Shown here: positions 1 through 14,400 of the stretch, one piece after another
Layout of the letters: each line of letters begins with the position of its first letter
How positions within the stretch are numbered: the first letter of the stretch is position 1
Origin: Eurosta solidaginis
Taxonomy: Eukaryota; Arthropoda; Insecta; Diptera; Tephritidae
Assembly: GCF_040869045.1 (NCBI RefSeq)
Contig: NC_090322.1
Coordinates: forward strand, 83,103,675 to 83,167,674
DNA: 64,000 nt
Reading direction: 5' to 3'
Position numbers and translations under genes: made by a program
The notes under the pieces: model-generated
What the model was told of the DNA's origin: nothing
The model's input: only the letters and a program-made list of their open reading frames with translations
Databases searched by the model: none

Positions 1-2515
1 CGTCGAGTAACCAAAACAAATGCGTTAAACAAATTCCTACACGTTATTTATTAATTTAACTCTAGAATTAAAGGATATACAACGAGAAACAACGTTTGAC
101 AACCTTTAAACAGTTTTAATAACTATCTCAAAAATTGTCGCTCTGATGCAAACAACTGATGAGTTATCTACTTAAATTTGTTGAACAAAACGACTTACGT
201 ATTTTAAGCATGCTCACCTTTAGCCCGGTAAGCAAATTAAAAAAAAAACGCAATATGTAGGCTACACGAGAACGGAGACGTCGAGTAACCAAAACAAATG
301 CGTTAAACAAATTCGTATACGTTATTTATCAATTTAGCTCTAGAATTAAAGGATATACAACGAGAAACAACGTTTGACAACCTTTAAACAGTTTTAATAA
401 CTATCTCAAAAATTGTCGCTCTGAAACAAACAACTGATGAGTTATCTACTCAAATTTGTTGAACAAAACGACTTACGTATTTTAAGCATGCTAACCTTTA
501 GCCCGGTAAGCAAATTTAAAAAAAAAACGCAATATGTAGGCTACACGAGAACGGAGACGTCGAGCAACCAAAACAAATGCGTTAAACAAATTCGTACACG
601 TTATTTATCAATTTAACTCTAGAATTAAAGGATATACAACGAGAAACAACGTTTGACAACCTTTAAACAGTTTTAATAACTATCTCAAAAATTGTCGCTC
701 TGATGCAAACAACTGATGAGTTATCTACTTAAATTTGTTGAACAAAACGACTTACGTATTTTAAGCATGCTAACCTTTAGCCCGGTAAGCAAATTTAAAA
801 AAAAAAACGCAATATGTAGGCTACACGAGAACGGAGACGTCGAGTAACTAAAACAAATGCGTTAAACAAATTCCTACACGTTATTTATCAATTTAACTCC
901 AGAATTAAAGGATATACAACGATAAACAACGTTTGACAACCTTTAAACAGTTTTAATAACTATCTCAAAAATTGTCGCTCTGATGCAAACAACTGATGAG
1001 TTATCTACTTAAATTTGTTGAACAAAACTACTTACGTATTTTAAGCATGCTAACCTTTAGCCCGGTAAGCAAATTAAAAACAAAAACGCAATATGTAGGC
1101 TACACGAGAACGGAGACGTCGAGTAACCAAAACAAATGCGTTAAACAAATTCCTACACGTTATTTATCAATTTAACTCTAGAATTAAAGGATATACAACG
1201 AGAAACAACGTTTGACAACCTTTAAACAGTTTTAATAACTATCTCAAAAATTGTAGCTCTGATGCAAACAACTGATGAGTTATCTACTTAAATTTGTTGA
1301 ACAAAACGACTTACGTATTTTAAGCATGCTAACCTTTAGCCCGGTAAGCAAATTAAAAAAAAAAAAAAACGCAATATGTAGGCTACACGAGAACGGAGAC
1401 GTCGAGTAACCAAAACAAATGCGTTAAACAAATTCCTACACGTTATTTATCAATTTAACTCTAGAATTAAAGGATATACAACGAGAAACAACGTTTGACA
1501 AACTTTAAACAGTTTTAATAACTATCTCAAAAATTGTCGCTCTGATGCAAACAACTGATGAGTTATCTACTTAAATTTGTTGAACAAAACGACTTACGTA
1601 TTTTAAACATGCTAACCTTTAGCCCGGTAAGCAAATTAAAAAAAAAAAACGCAATATGTAGGCTACGCGAGAACGGAGACGTCGAGTAACCAAAACAAAT
1701 GCGTTAAACAAATTCGTACACGTTATTTATCAATATAACTCTAGAATTAAAGGATATACAACGAGAAACAACGTTTGACAACCTTTAAACAGTTTTAATA
1801 ACTATCTCAAAAATTGTCGCTCTGATGCAAACAACTGATGAGTTATCTACTTAAATTTGTTGAACAAAACGACTTACGTATTTTAAGCATGCTAACCTTT
1901 AGCCCGGTAAGCAAATTAAAAACAAAAACGCAATATGTAGGCTACACGAGAACGGAGACGTCGAGTAACCAAAACAAATGCGTTAAACAAATTCGTACAC
2001 GTTATTTATCAATTTAACTCTAGAATTAAAGGATATACAACGAGAAACAACGTTTGACAACCTTTAAACAGTTTTAATAACTATCTCAAAAATTGTCGCT
2101 CTGATGCAAACAACTGATGAGTTATCTACTTAAATTTGTTGAACAAAACGATTTACGTATTTTAAGCATGCTAACCTTTAGCCCGGTAAGCAAATTAAAA
2201 AAAAAACGCAATATGTATGCTACACGAGAACGGAGACGTCGAGTAACCAAAACAAATGCGCTAAACAAATTCGTACACGTTATTTATCAATTTAACTCTA
2301 GAATTAAAGGATATACAACGAGAAACAACGTTTGACAACCTTTAAACAGTTTTAATAACTATCTCAAAAATTGTCGCTCTGATGCAAACAACTGATGAGT
2401 TATCTACTTAAATTTGTTGAACAAAACGACTTACGTATTTTAAGCATGCTAACCTTTAGCCCGGTAAGCAAATTAAAAAAAAAAACGCAATATGTAGGCT
2501 ACACGAGAACGGAGA
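1..2515 (+). repeat. 9-monomer higher-order repeat, copy 1
   Basis: Nine monomers carry a series of private marks that recur in the same order 2515 bp later: TTATTAATTT in monomer 1, CGTATACG with CTGAAACAAAC in monomer 2, GAGCAACC in monomer 3, GTAACTAAAAC with CTCCAG and CGATAAAC in monomer 4, ATTGTAGCTC in monomer 5, GACAAACTTT and CTACGCGAG in monomer 6, and CAATATAACT in monomer 7. Monomers 8 and 9 have marks (GATTTACG, TATGTATGC, GCGCTAAAC) not seen in the second copy. The unit may extend left of the window. Confidence 0.9.
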
Positions 2516-4430
2516 CGTCGAGTAACCAAAACAAATGCGTTAAACAAATTCCTACACGTTATTTATTAATTTAACTCTAGAATTAAAGGATATACAACGA
2601 GAAACAACGTTTGACAACCTTTAAACAGTTTTAATAACTATCTCAAAAATTGTCGCTCTGATGCAAACAACTGATGAGTTATCTACTTAAATTTGTTGAA
2701 CAAAACGACTTACGTATTTTAAGCATGCTCACCTTTAGCCCGGTAAGCAAATTAAAAAAAAAACGCAATATGTAGGCTACACGAGAACGGAGACGTCGAG
2801 TAACCAAAACAAATGCGTTAAACAAATTCGTATACGTTATTTATCAATTTAGCTCTAGAATTAAAGGATATACAACGAGAAACAACGTTTGACAACCTTT
2901 AAACAGTTTTAATAACTATCTCAAAAATTGTCGCTCTGAAACAAACAACTGATGAGTTATCTACTCAAATTTGTTGAACAAAACGACTTACGTATTTTAA
3001 GCATGCTAACCTTTAGCCCGGTAAGCAAATTTAAAAAAAAAACGCAATATGTAGGCTACACGAGAACGGAGACGTCGAGCAACCAAAACAAATGCGTTAA
3101 ACAAATTCGTACACGTTATTTATCAATTTAACTCTAGAATTAAAGGATATACAACGAGAAACAACGTTTGACAACCTTTAAACAGTTTTAATAACTATCT
3201 CAAAAATTGTCGCTCTGATGCAAACAACTGATGAGTTATCTACTTAAATTTGTTGAACAAAACGACTTACGTATTTTAAGCATGCTAACCTTTAGCCCGG
3301 TAAGCAAATTTAAAAAAAAAAACGCAATATGTAGGCTACACGAGAACGGAGACGTCGAGTAACTAAAACAAATGCGTTAAACAAATTCCTACACGTTATT
3401 TATCAATTTAACTCCAGAATTAAAGGATATACAACGATAAACAACGTTTGACAACCTTTAAACAGTTTTAATAACTATCTCAAAAATTGTCGCTCTGATG
3501 CAAACAACTGATGAGTTATCTACTTAAATTTGTTGAACAAAACTACTTACGTATTTTAAGCATGCTAACCTTTAGCCCGGTAAGCAAATTAAAAACAAAA
3601 ACGCAATATGTAGGCTACACGAGAACGGAGACGTCGAGTAACCAAAACAAATGCGTTAAACAAATTCCTACACGTTATTTATCAATTTAACTCTAGAATT
3701 AAAGGATATACAACGAGAAACAACGTTTGACAACCTTTAAACAGTTTTAATAACTATCTCAAAAATTGTAGCTCTGATGCAAACAACTGATGAGTTATCT
3801 ACTTAAATTTGTTGAACAAAACGACTTACGTATTTTAAGCATGCTAACCTTTAGCCCGGTAAGCAAATTAAAAAAAAAAAAAACGCAATATGTAGGCTAC
3901 ACGAGAACGGAGACGTCGAGTAACCAAAACAAATGCGTTAAACAAATTCCTACACGTTATTTATCAATTTAACTCTAGAATTAAAGGATATACAACGAGA
4001 AACAACGTTTGACAAACTTTAAACAGTTTTAATAACTATCTCAAAAATTGTGGCTCTGATGCAAACAACTGATGAGTTATCTACTTAAATTTGTTGAACA
4101 AAACGACTTACGTATTTTAAACATGCTAACCTTTAGCCCGGTAAGCAAATTAAAAAAAAAAACGCAATATGTAGGCTACGCGAGAACGGAGACGTCGAGT
4201 AACCAAAACAAATGCGTTAAACAAATTCGTACACGTTATTTATCAATATAACTCTAGAATTAAAGGATATACAACGAGAAACAACGTTTGACAACCTTTA
4301 AACAGTTTTAAAAACTATCTCAAAAATTGTCGCTCTGATGCAAACAACTGATGAGTTATCTACTTAAATTTGTTGAACAAAACGACTTACGTATTTTAAG
4401 CATGCTAACCTTTAGCCCGGTAAGCAAATT
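2516..4430 (+). repeat. 9-monomer higher-order repeat, copy 2 (first seven monomers)
   Basis: This stretch repeats the marks of 1-1930 in order at an offset of about 2515 bp. Agreement stops in the A-tract of its seventh monomer, where copy 1 has a C-interrupted tract and this copy a plain run of A. The two following monomers (with AACAATGTTTG, CTTACATATT and GAGAAGCAACG) have no counterpart in copy 1, so the unit is broken there. It has a few private changes, such as ATTGTGGCTC near 4048. Confidence 0.88.
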
Positions 4431-6418
4431 AAAAAAAAACGCAATATGTAGGCTACACGAGAACGGAGACGTCGAGTAACCAAAACAAATGCGTTAAACA
4501 AATTCGTACACGTTATTTATCAATTTAACTCTAGAATTAAAGGATATACAACGAGAAACAATGTTTGACAACCTTTAAACAGTTTTAATAACTATCTCAA
4601 AAATTGTCGCTCTGATGCAAACAACTGATGAGTTATCTACTTAAATTTGTTGAACAAAACGACTTACATATTTTAAGCATGCTAACCTTTAACCCGGTAA
4701 GCAAATTAAAAAAAAAACGCAATATGTAGGCTACACGAGAACGGAGACGTCGAGTAACCAAAACAAATGCGTTAAACAAATTTCTACACGTTATTTATCA
4801 ATTTAACTCTAGAATTAAAGGATATACAACGAGAAGCAACGTTTGACAACCTTTAAACAGTTTTAATAACTATCTCAAAAATTGTCGCTCTGATGCAAAC
4901 AACTGATGAGTTATCTACTTAAATTTGTTGAACAAAACGACTTACGTATTTTAAGCATGCTAACCTTTAGCCCGGTAAGCAAATTAAAAAAAAAACGCAA
5001 TATGTAGGCTACACGAGAACGGAGACGTCGAGTAACCAAAACAAATGCGTTAAACAAATTCCTACACGTTATTTATCAATTTAGCTCTAGAGTTAAAGGA
5101 TATACAACGAGAAACAACGTTTGACAACCTTTAAACAGTTTTAATAACTATCTCAAAAATTGTCGCTCTGATGCAAACAACTGATGAGTTATCTACTTAA
5201 ATTTGTTGAACAAAACGACTTACGTATTTTAAGCATGCTAACCTTTAGCCCGGTAAGCAAATTAAAAAAAAAAACGCAATATGTAGGCTACACGAGAACG
5301 GAGACGTCGAGTAACCAAAACAAATGCGTTAAACAAATTCGTACACGTTATTTATCAATTTAACTCTAGAATTAAAGGATATACAACGAGAAACAACGTT
5401 TGACAACCTTTAAACAGTTTTAATAACTATCTCAAAAATTGTCGCTCTGATGCAAACAACTGATGAGTTATCTACTTAAATTTGTTGAACAAAACGACTT
5501 ACGTATTTTAAGCATGCTAACCTTTAGCCCGGTAAGCAAATTAAAAAAAAAACGCAATATGTAGGCTACACGAGAACGGAGACGTCGAGTCACCAAAACA
5601 AATGCGTTAAACAAATTCGTGCACGTTATTTATCAATTTAACTCTAGAATTAAAGGATATACAACGAGAAACAACGTTTGACAACCTTTAAACAGTTTTA
5701 ATAACTATCTCAAAAATTGTCGCTCTGATGCAAACAACTGATGAGTTATCTACTTAAATTTGTTGAACAAAACGACTTACGTATTTTAAGCATGCTAACC
5801 TTAGCCCGGTAAGCAAATTAAAAAAAAAAACGCAATATGTAGGCTACACGAGAACGGAGACGTAGAGTAACCAAAACAAATGCGTTAAACAAATTCCTAC
5901 ACGTTATTTATCAATTTAACTCTAGAATTAAAGGATATACAACGAGAAACAACGTTTGACAACCTTTAAACAGTTTTAATAACTATATCAAAAATTGTCG
6001 CTCTGATGCAAACAACTGATGAGTTATCTACTTAAATTTGTTGAACAAAACGACTTACGTATTTTAAGCATGCTAACCTTTAGCCCGGTAAGCAAATTAA
6101 AAAAAAAAACGCAATATGTAGGATACACGAGAACGGAGACGTCGAGTAACCAAAACAAATGCGTTAAACAAATTCCTACACGTTATTTATCAATTTAACT
6201 CTAGAATTAAAGGATATACAACGAGAAACAACGTTTGACAAATTTTCAACAGTTTTAATAAATATCTCAAAAATTGTCGCTCTGATGCAAACAACTGATG
6301 AGTTATCTACTTAAATTTGTTGAACAAAACGACTTACGTATTTTAAGCATGCTAGCCTTTAGCCCGGTAAGCAAATTAAAAAAAAAAACGCAATATGTAG
6401 GCTACACGAGAACGGAGA
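4431..6418 (+). repeat. Ordinary monomers between higher-order blocks
   Basis: About seven monomers lie here with only singleton marks: CACCAAAAC near 5590, a one-base loss in CCTTAGCCCGG near 5800, GTAGAGTAACC near 5863, AGGATACACG near 6120, and AATTTTCAACAG near 6241. I see no shared multi-monomer pattern with other parts of the window and nothing other than the satellite. Confidence 0.85.
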
Positions 6419-7810
6419 CGTCGAGTAACCAAAACAAATGCGTTAAACAAACTCGTACACGTTATTTATCAATTTAACTCTAGAATTAAAGGATATACAA
6501 CGAGAAACAACGTTTGACAACCTTTAAACAGTTTTAATAACTATCTCAAAAATTGTCGCTCTGATGCAAACAACTGATGAGTTATCTACTTAAATTTGTT
6601 GAACAAAACGACTTACGTATTTTAAGCATGCTAACCTTTAGCCCGGTAAGCAAATTAAAAAAAAAAACGCAATATGTAGGCTACACGAGAACGGAGACGT
6701 CGAGTAACTAAAACAAATGCGTTAAACAAATTCCTACACGTTATTTATCAATTTAACTCCAGAATTAAAGGATATACAACGAGAAACAACGTTTGACAAC
6801 CTTTAAACAGTTTTAATAACTATCTCAAAAATTGTCGCTCTGATGCAAACAACTGATGAGTTATCTACTTAAATTTGTTGAACAAAACGACTTACGTATT
6901 TTAAGCATGCTAACCTTTAGCCCGGTAAGCAAATTAAAAAAAAAAACGCAATATGTAGGCTACACGAGAACGGAGACGTCGAGTAACCAAAACGAATGCG
7001 TTAAACAAATTCGTACACGTTATTTATCAATTTAACTCTAGAATTAAAGGATATACAACGAGAAACAACGTTTGACAACCTTTAAACAGTTTTAATAACT
7101 ATCTCAAAAATTGTCGCTCTGATGCAAACAACTGATGAGTTATCTACTTAAATTTGTTGAACAAAACGACTTACGTATTTTAAGCATGCTAACCTTTAGC
7201 CCGGTAAGCAAATTAAAAAAAAAACGCAATATGTAGGTTACACGAGAACGGAGACGTCGAGTAACCAAAACAAATGCGGTAAACAAATTCGTACACCTTA
7301 TTTATCAATTTAACTCTAGAATTAAAGGATATACAACGAGAAACAACGTTTGACAACCTTTAAACAGTTTTAATAACTATCTCAAAAATTGTCGCTCTGA
7401 TGCAAACAACTGATGAGTTATCTACTTAAATTTGTTGAACAAAACGACTTACGTATTTTAAGCATGCTAGCCTTTAGCCCGGTAAGCAAATTAAAAAAAA
7501 AACGCAATATGTAGGCTACACGAGAACGGAGACGTCGAGTAACCAAAACAAATGCGTTAAACAAACTCGTACACGTTATTTATCAATTTAACTCTAGAAT
7601 TAAAGGATATACAACGAGAAACAACGTTTGACAACCTTTAAACAATTTTAATAACTATCTCAAAAATTGTCGCTCTGATGCAAACAACTGATGAGTTATC
7701 TACTTAAATTTGTTGAACAAAACGACTTACGTATTTTAAGCATACTAACCTTTAGCCCGGTAAGCAAATTAAAAAAAAAACGCAATATGTAGGCTACACG
7801 AGAACGGAGA
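6419..7810 (+). repeat. Five-monomer segment, copy 1 (paired with 12263-13656)
   Basis: The marks ACTCGTACACG, CTCCAG, GGTTACACG, GCGGTAAAC, GCTAGCC and again ACTCGTACACG occur in the same order and spacing here and about 5845 bp (21 monomers) downstream. Private to this copy are AACGAATGCG near 6992 and a CACCTTATT change near 7296. Confidence 0.8.
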
Positions 7811-8366
7811 CGTCGAGTAACTAAAACAAATGCGTTAAACAAATTCCTACACGTTATTTATCAATTTAACTCCAGAATTAAAGGATATACAACGAGAAAC
7901 AACGTTTGACAACCTTTAAACAGTTTTAATAACTATCTCAAAAATTGTCGCTCTGATGCAAACAACTGCTGAGTTATCTACTCAAATTTGTTGAACAAAA
8001 CGACTTACGTATTTTAAGCATGCTAACCTTTAGCCCGGTAAGCAAATTAAAAAAAAAACGCAATATGTAGGCTACACGAGAGCGGAGACGTCGAGTAACC
8101 AAAACAAATGCGTTAAACAAATTCGTACACGTTATTTATCAATTTAACTCTAGAATTAAAGGATATACAACGAGAAACAACGTTTGACAACCTTTAAACA
8201 GTTTTAATAACTATCTCAAAAATTGTCGCTCTGATGCAAACAACTGATGAGTTATCTACTTAAATTTGTTGAACAAAACGACTTACGTATTTTAAGCATG
8301 CTAACCTTTAGCCCGGTAAGCAAATTTAAAAAAAAACGCAATATGTAGGCTACACGAGAACGGAGA

Positions 8367-10035
8367 CGTCGAGTAACCAAAACAAATGCGTTAAACAAAT
8401 TCGTACACGTTATTTATCAATTTAACTCTAGAATTAAAGGATATACAACGAGAAACAACGTTTGACAACCTTTAAACAGTTTTAATAACTATCTCAAAAA
8501 TTGTCGCTCTGATGCAAACAACTGCTGAGTTATCTACTCAAATTTGTTGAACAAAACGACTTACGTATTTTAAGCATGCTAACCTTTAGCCCGGTAAGCA
8601 AATTAAAAAAAACGCAATATGTAGGCTACACGAGAACGGAGACGTCGAGTAACCAACACAAATGCGTTAAACAAATTCCTACACGTTATTTATCAATTTA
8701 ACTCTAGAATTAAAGGATATACAACGAGAAACAACGTTTGACAAACTTTAAACAGTTTTAATAACTATCTCAAAAATTGTCGCTCTGATGCAAACAACTG
8801 ATGAGTTATCTACTTAAATTTGTTGAACAAAACGACTTACGTATTTTAAGCATGCTAGCCTTTAGCCCGGTAAGCAAATTAAAAAAAAAAACGCAATATG
8901 TAGGCTACACGAGAACGGAGACGCCGAGTAACCAAAACAAATGCGTTAAACAAACTCGTACACGTTATTTATCAATTTAACTCTAGAATTAAAGGATATA
9001 CAACGAGAAACAACGTTTGACAACCTTTAAACAGTTTTAATAACTATCTCAAAAATTGTCGCTCTGATGCAAACAACTGATGAGTTATCTACTTAAATTT
9101 GTTGAACAAAACGACTTACGTATTTTAAGCATGCTAACCTTTAGCCCGGTAAGCAAATTAAAAAAAAAAACGCAATATGTAGGCTACACGAGAACGGAGA
9201 CGTCGAGTAACTAAAACAAATGCGTTAAACAAATTCCTACACGTTATTTATCAATTTAACTCCAGAATTAAAGGATATACAACGAGAAACAACGTTTGAC
9301 AACCTTTAAACAGTTTTAATAACTATCTCAAAAATTGTCGCTCTGATGCAAACAACTGATGAGTTATCTACTTAAATTTGTTGAACAAAACGACTTACGT
9401 ATTTTAAGCATGCTAACCTTTAGCCCGGTAAGCAAATTAAAAAAAAAACGCAATATGTAGGCTACACGAGAACGGAGACGTCGAGTAACCAAAACAAATG
9501 CGTTAAACAAATTCGTACACGTTATTTATCAATTTAACTCTAGAATTAAAGGATATACAACGAGAAACAACGTTTGACAACCTTTAAACAGTTTTAATAA
9601 CTATCTCAAAAATTGTCGCTCTGATGCAAACAACTGATGAGTTATCTACTTAAATTTGTTGAACAAAACGACTTACGTATTTTAAGCATGCTAACCTTTA
9701 GCCCGGTAAGCAAATTAAAAAAAAAACGCAATATGTAGGTTACACGAGAACGGAGACGTCGAGTAACCAAAACAAATGCGGTAAACAAATTCGTACACGT
9801 TATTTATCAATTTAACTCTAGAATTAAAGGATATACAACGAGAAACAACGTTTGACAACCTTTAAACAGTTTTAATAACTATCTCAAAAATTGTCGCTCT
9901 GATGCAAACAACTGATGAGTTATCTACTTAAATTTGTTGAACAAAACGACTTACGTATTTTAAGCATGCTAACCTTTAGCCCGGTAAGCAAATTAAAAAA
10001 AAAAACGCAATATGTAGGCTACACGAGAACGGAGA
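8367..10035 (+). repeat. Six-monomer segment, copy 1 (paired with 11707-13377)
   Basis: The order CTGCTGAG, CCAACACAAA, GCTAGCC, ACTCGTACACG, CTCCAG, GGTTACACG, GCGGTAAAC is repeated about 3341 bp (12 monomers) downstream. The ACTCG monomer here has GACGCCGAG at its start, a private loss of the AatII-type site. Confidence 0.82.
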
Positions 10036-10780
10036 CGTCGAGTAACTAAAACAAATGCGTTAAACAAATTCCTACACGTTATTTATCAATTTAACTCCAG
10101 AATTAAAGGATATACAACGAGAAACAACGTTTGACAACCTTTAAACAGTTTTAATAACTATCTCAAAAATTGTCGCTCTGATGCAAACAACTGATGAGTT
10201 ATCTACTTAAATTTGTTGAACAAAACGACTTACGTATTTTAAGCATGCTAACCTTTAGCCCGGTAAGCAAATTAAAAAAAAAACCCAATATGTAGGCTAC
10301 ACGAGAACGGAGACGTCGAGTAACCAAAACAAATGCGTTAAACAAATTCGTACACGTTATTTATCAATTTAACTCTAGAATTAAAGGATATACAACGAGA
10401 AACAACGTTTGACAACCTTTAAACAGTTTTAATAACTATCTCAAAAATTGTCGCTCTGATGCAAACAACTGCTGAGTTATCTACTCAAATTTGTTGAACA
10501 AAACGACTTACGTATTTTAAGCATGCTAACCTTTAGCCCGGTAAGCAAATTAAAAAAAAAACGCAATATGTAGGCTACACGAGAGCGGAGACGTCGAGTA
10601 ACCAAAACAAATGCGTTAAACAAATTCGTACACGTTATTTATCAATTTAACTCTAGAATTAAAGGATATACAACGAGAAACAACGTTTGACAACCTTTAA
10701 ACAGTTTTAATAACTATCTCAAAAATTGTCGCTCTGATGCAAACAACTGATGAGTTATCTACTTAAATTTGTTGAACAAA
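10036..10780 (+). repeat. Marked segment CTCCAG / AAACCC / CTGCTGAG / GAGAGCGG, copy 1
   Basis: The four marks occur in this order here and again about 3621 bp (13 monomers) later at 13657-14400. Downstream the copies diverge: this one continues to GCTAGCC, the other to CAAATTTAAA. Confidence 0.78.
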
Positions 10781-11706
10781 ACGACTTACGTATTTTAAGC
10801 ATGCTAGCCTTTAGCCCGGTAAGCAAATTAAAAAAAAAAACGCAATATGTAGGCTACACGAGAACGGAGACGTCGAGTAACCAAAACAAATGCGTTAAAC
10901 AAACTCGTACACGTTATTTATCAATTTAACTCTAGAATTAAAGGATATACAACGAGAAACAACGTTTGACAACCTTTAAACAGTTTTAATAACTATCTCA
11001 AAAATTGTCGCTCTGATGCAAACAACTGATGAGTTATCTACTTAAATTTGTTGAACAAAACGACTTACGTATTTTAAGCATGCTAACCTTTAGCCCGGTA
11101 AGCAAATTAAAAAAAAAAACGCAATATGTAGGCTACACGAGAACGGAGACGTCGAGTAACTAAAACAAATGCGTTAAACAAATTCCTACACGTTATTTAT
11201 CAATTTAACTCCAGAATTAAAGGATATACAACGAGAAACAACGTTTGACAACCTTTAAACAGTTTTAATAACTATCTCAAAAATTGTCGCTCTGATGCAA
11301 ACAACTGATGAGTTATCTACTTAAATTTGTTGAACAAAACGACTTACGTATTTTAAGCATGCTAACCTTTAGCCCGGTAAGCAAATTAAAAAAAAAACGC
11401 AATATGTAGGCTACACGAGAACGGAGACGTCGAGTAACCAAAACAAATGCGTTAAACAAATTCGTACACGTTATTTATCAATTTAACTCTAGAATTAAAG
11501 GATATACAACGAGAAACAACGTTTGACAACCTTTAAACAGTTTTAATAACTATCTCAAAAATTGTCGCTCTGATGCAAACAACTGATGAGTTATCTACTT
11601 AAATTTGTTGAACAAAACGACTTACGTATTTTAAGCATGCTAACCTTTAGCCCGGTAAGCAAATTTAAAAAAAAAACGCAATATGTAGGCTACACGAGAA
11701 CGGAGA

Positions 11707-13377
11707 CGTCGAGTAACCAAAACAAATGCGTTAAACAAATTCGTACACGTTATTTATCAATTTAACTCTAGAATTAAAGGATATACAACGAGAAACAACG
11801 TTTGACAACCTTTAAACAGTTTTAATAACTATCTCAAAAATTGTCGCTCTGATGCAAACAACTGCTGAGTTATCTACTCAAATTTGTTGAACAAAACGAC
11901 TTACGTATTTTAAGCATGCTAACCTTTAGCCCGGTAAGCAAATTAAAAAAAAACGCAATATGTAGGCTACACGAGAACGGAGACGTCGAGTAACCAACAC
12001 AAATGCGTTAAACAAATTCCTACACGTTATTTATCAATTTAACTCTAGAATTAAAGGATATACAACGAGAAACAACGTTTGACAACCTTTAAACAGTTTT
12101 AATAACTATCTCAAAAATTGTCGCTCTGATGCAAACAACTGATGAGTTATCTACTTAAATTTGTTGAACAAAACGACTTACGTATTTTAAGCATGCTAGC
12201 CTTTAGCCCGGTAAGCAAATTAAAAAAAAAAACGCAATATGTAGGCTACACGAGAACGGAGACGTCGAGTAACCAAAACAAATGCGTTAAACAAACTCGT
12301 ACACGTTATTTATCAATTTAACTCTAGAATTAAAGGATATACAACGAGAAACAACGTTTGACAACCTTTAAACAGTTTTAATAACTATCTCAAAAATTGT
12401 CGCTCTGATGCAAACAACTGATGAGTTATCTACTTAAATTTGTTGAACAAAACGACTTACGTATTTTAAGCATGCTAACCTTTAGCCCGGTAAGCAAATT
12501 AAAAAAAAAAACGCAATATGTAGGCTACACGAGAACGGAGACGTCGAGTAACTAAAACAAATGCGTTAAACAAATTCCTACACGTTATTTATCAATTTAA
12601 CTCCAGAATTAAAGGATATACAACGAGAAACAACGTTTGACAACCTTTAAACAGTTTTAATAACTATCTCAAAAATTGTCGCTCTGATGCAAACAACTGA
12701 TGAGTTATCTACTTAAATTTGTTGAACAAAACGACTTACGTATTTTAAGCATGCTAACCTTTAGCCCGGTAAGCAAATTAAAAAAAAAAACGCAATATGT
12801 AGGCTACACGAGAACGGAGACGTCGAGTAACCAAAACAAATGCGTTAAACAAATTCGTACACGTTATTTATCAATTTAACTCTAGAATTAAAGGATATAC
12901 AACGAGAAACAACGTTTGACAACCTTTAAACAGTTTTAATAACTATCTCAAAAATTGTCGCTCTGATGCAAACAACTGATGAGTTATCTACTTAAATTTG
13001 TTGAACAAAACGACTTACGTATTTTAAGCATGCTAACCTTTAGCCCGGTAAGCAAATTAAAAAAAAAAACGCAATATGTAGGTTACACGAGAACGGAGAC
13101 GTCGAGTAACCAAAACAAATGCGGTAAACAAATTCGTACACGTTATTTATCAATTTAACTCTAGAATTAAAGGATATACAACGAGAAACAACGTTTGACA
13201 ACCTTTAAACAGTTTTAATAACTATCTCAAAAATTGTCGCTCTGATGCAAACAACTGATGAGTTATCTACTTAAATTTGTTGAACAAAACGTCTTACGTA
13301 TTTTAAGCATGCTAGCCTTTAGCCCGGTAAGCAAATTAAAAAAAAAACGCAATATGTAGGCTACACGAGAACGGAGA
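11707..13377 (+). repeat. Six-monomer segment, copy 2 (paired with 8367-10035)
   Basis: The same series of marks is seen as in 8367-10035, at a 12-monomer offset. After this point the two copies part: copy 1 goes straight to a CTCCAG monomer, while copy 2 has an extra ACTCGTACACG monomer first. This is a one-monomer insertion or deletion. Confidence 0.82.
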
Positions 13378-13656
13378 CGTCGAGTAACCAAAACAAATGC
13401 GTTAAACAAACTCGTACACGTTATTTATCAATTTAACTCTAGAATTAAAGGATATACAACGAGAAACAACGTTTGACAACCTTTAAACAGTTTTAATAAC
13501 TATCTCAAAAATTGTCGCTCTGATGCAAACAACTGATGAGTTATCTACTTAAATTTGTTGAACAAAACGACTTACGTATTTTAAGCATGCTAACCTTTAG
13601 CCCGGTAAGCAAATTAAAAAAAAAAACGCAATATGTAGGCTACACGAGAACGGAGA
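12263..13656 (+). repeat. Five-monomer segment, copy 2 (paired with 6419-7810)
   Basis: This segment is collinear with 6419-7810 mark for mark. A private GTCTTACG change lies near 13290. Its first four monomers also match 8924-10035, so it is a composite of relationships to two earlier parts of the same block. Confidence 0.8.
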
Positions 13657-14400
13657 CGTCGAGTAACTAAAACAAATGCGTTAAACAAATTCCTACACGT
13701 TATTTATCAATTTAACTCCAGAATTAAAGGATATACAACGAGAAACAACGTTTGACAACCTTTAAACAGTTTTAATAACTATCTCAAAAATTGTCGCTCT
13801 GATGCAAACAACTGATGAGTTATCTACTTAAATTTGTTGAACAAAACGACTTACGTATTTTAAGCATGCTAACCTTTAGCCCGGTAAGCAAATTAAAAAA
13901 AAAACCCAATATGTAGGCTACACGAGAACGGAGACGTCGAGTAACCAAAACAAATGCGTTAAACAAATTCGTACACGTTATTTATCAATTTAACTCTAGA
14001 ATTAAAGGATATACAACGAGAAACAACGTTTGAAAACCTTTAAACAGTTTTAATAACTATCTCAAAAATTGTCGCTCTGATGCAAACAACTGCTGAGTTA
14101 TCTACTCAAATTTGTTGAACAAAACGACTTACGTATTTTAAGCATGCTAACCTTTAGCCCGGTAAGCAAATTAAAAAAAAAACGCAATATGTAGGCTACA
14201 CGAGAGCGGAGACGTCGAGTAACCAAAACAAATGCGTTAAACAAATTCGTACACGTTATTTATCAATTTAACTCTAGAATTAAAGGATATACAACAAGAA
14301 ACAACGTTTGACAACCTTTAAACAGTTTTAATAACTATCTCAAAAATTGTCGCTCTGATGCAAACAACTGATGAGTTATCTACTTAAATTTGTTGAACAA
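13657..14400 (+). repeat. Marked segment CTCCAG / AAACCC / CTGCTGAG / GAGAGCGG, copy 2
   Basis: This is the partner of 10036-10780. The change from a 12-monomer to a 13-monomer offset between the two halves of this block marks a one-monomer indel near 13378-13656. A private GTTTGAAAACC is present near 14028. Confidence 0.78.

Noticed and set aside
2117..2335. Plus-strand open frame of 72 codons, with similar frames at 3790-3972, 43308-43493 and 46930-47115
   Set aside because: All start at the same ATGAGTTATC of the satellite. In most monomers the frame stops after about 33 codons, or shifts with the number of A in the tract. These copies are open only because of tract length modulo three or a single change (TATGTATGC here, CAATTAAAC at 43484 and 47105). 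No ribosome-binding or codon-use signal and no family resemblance.
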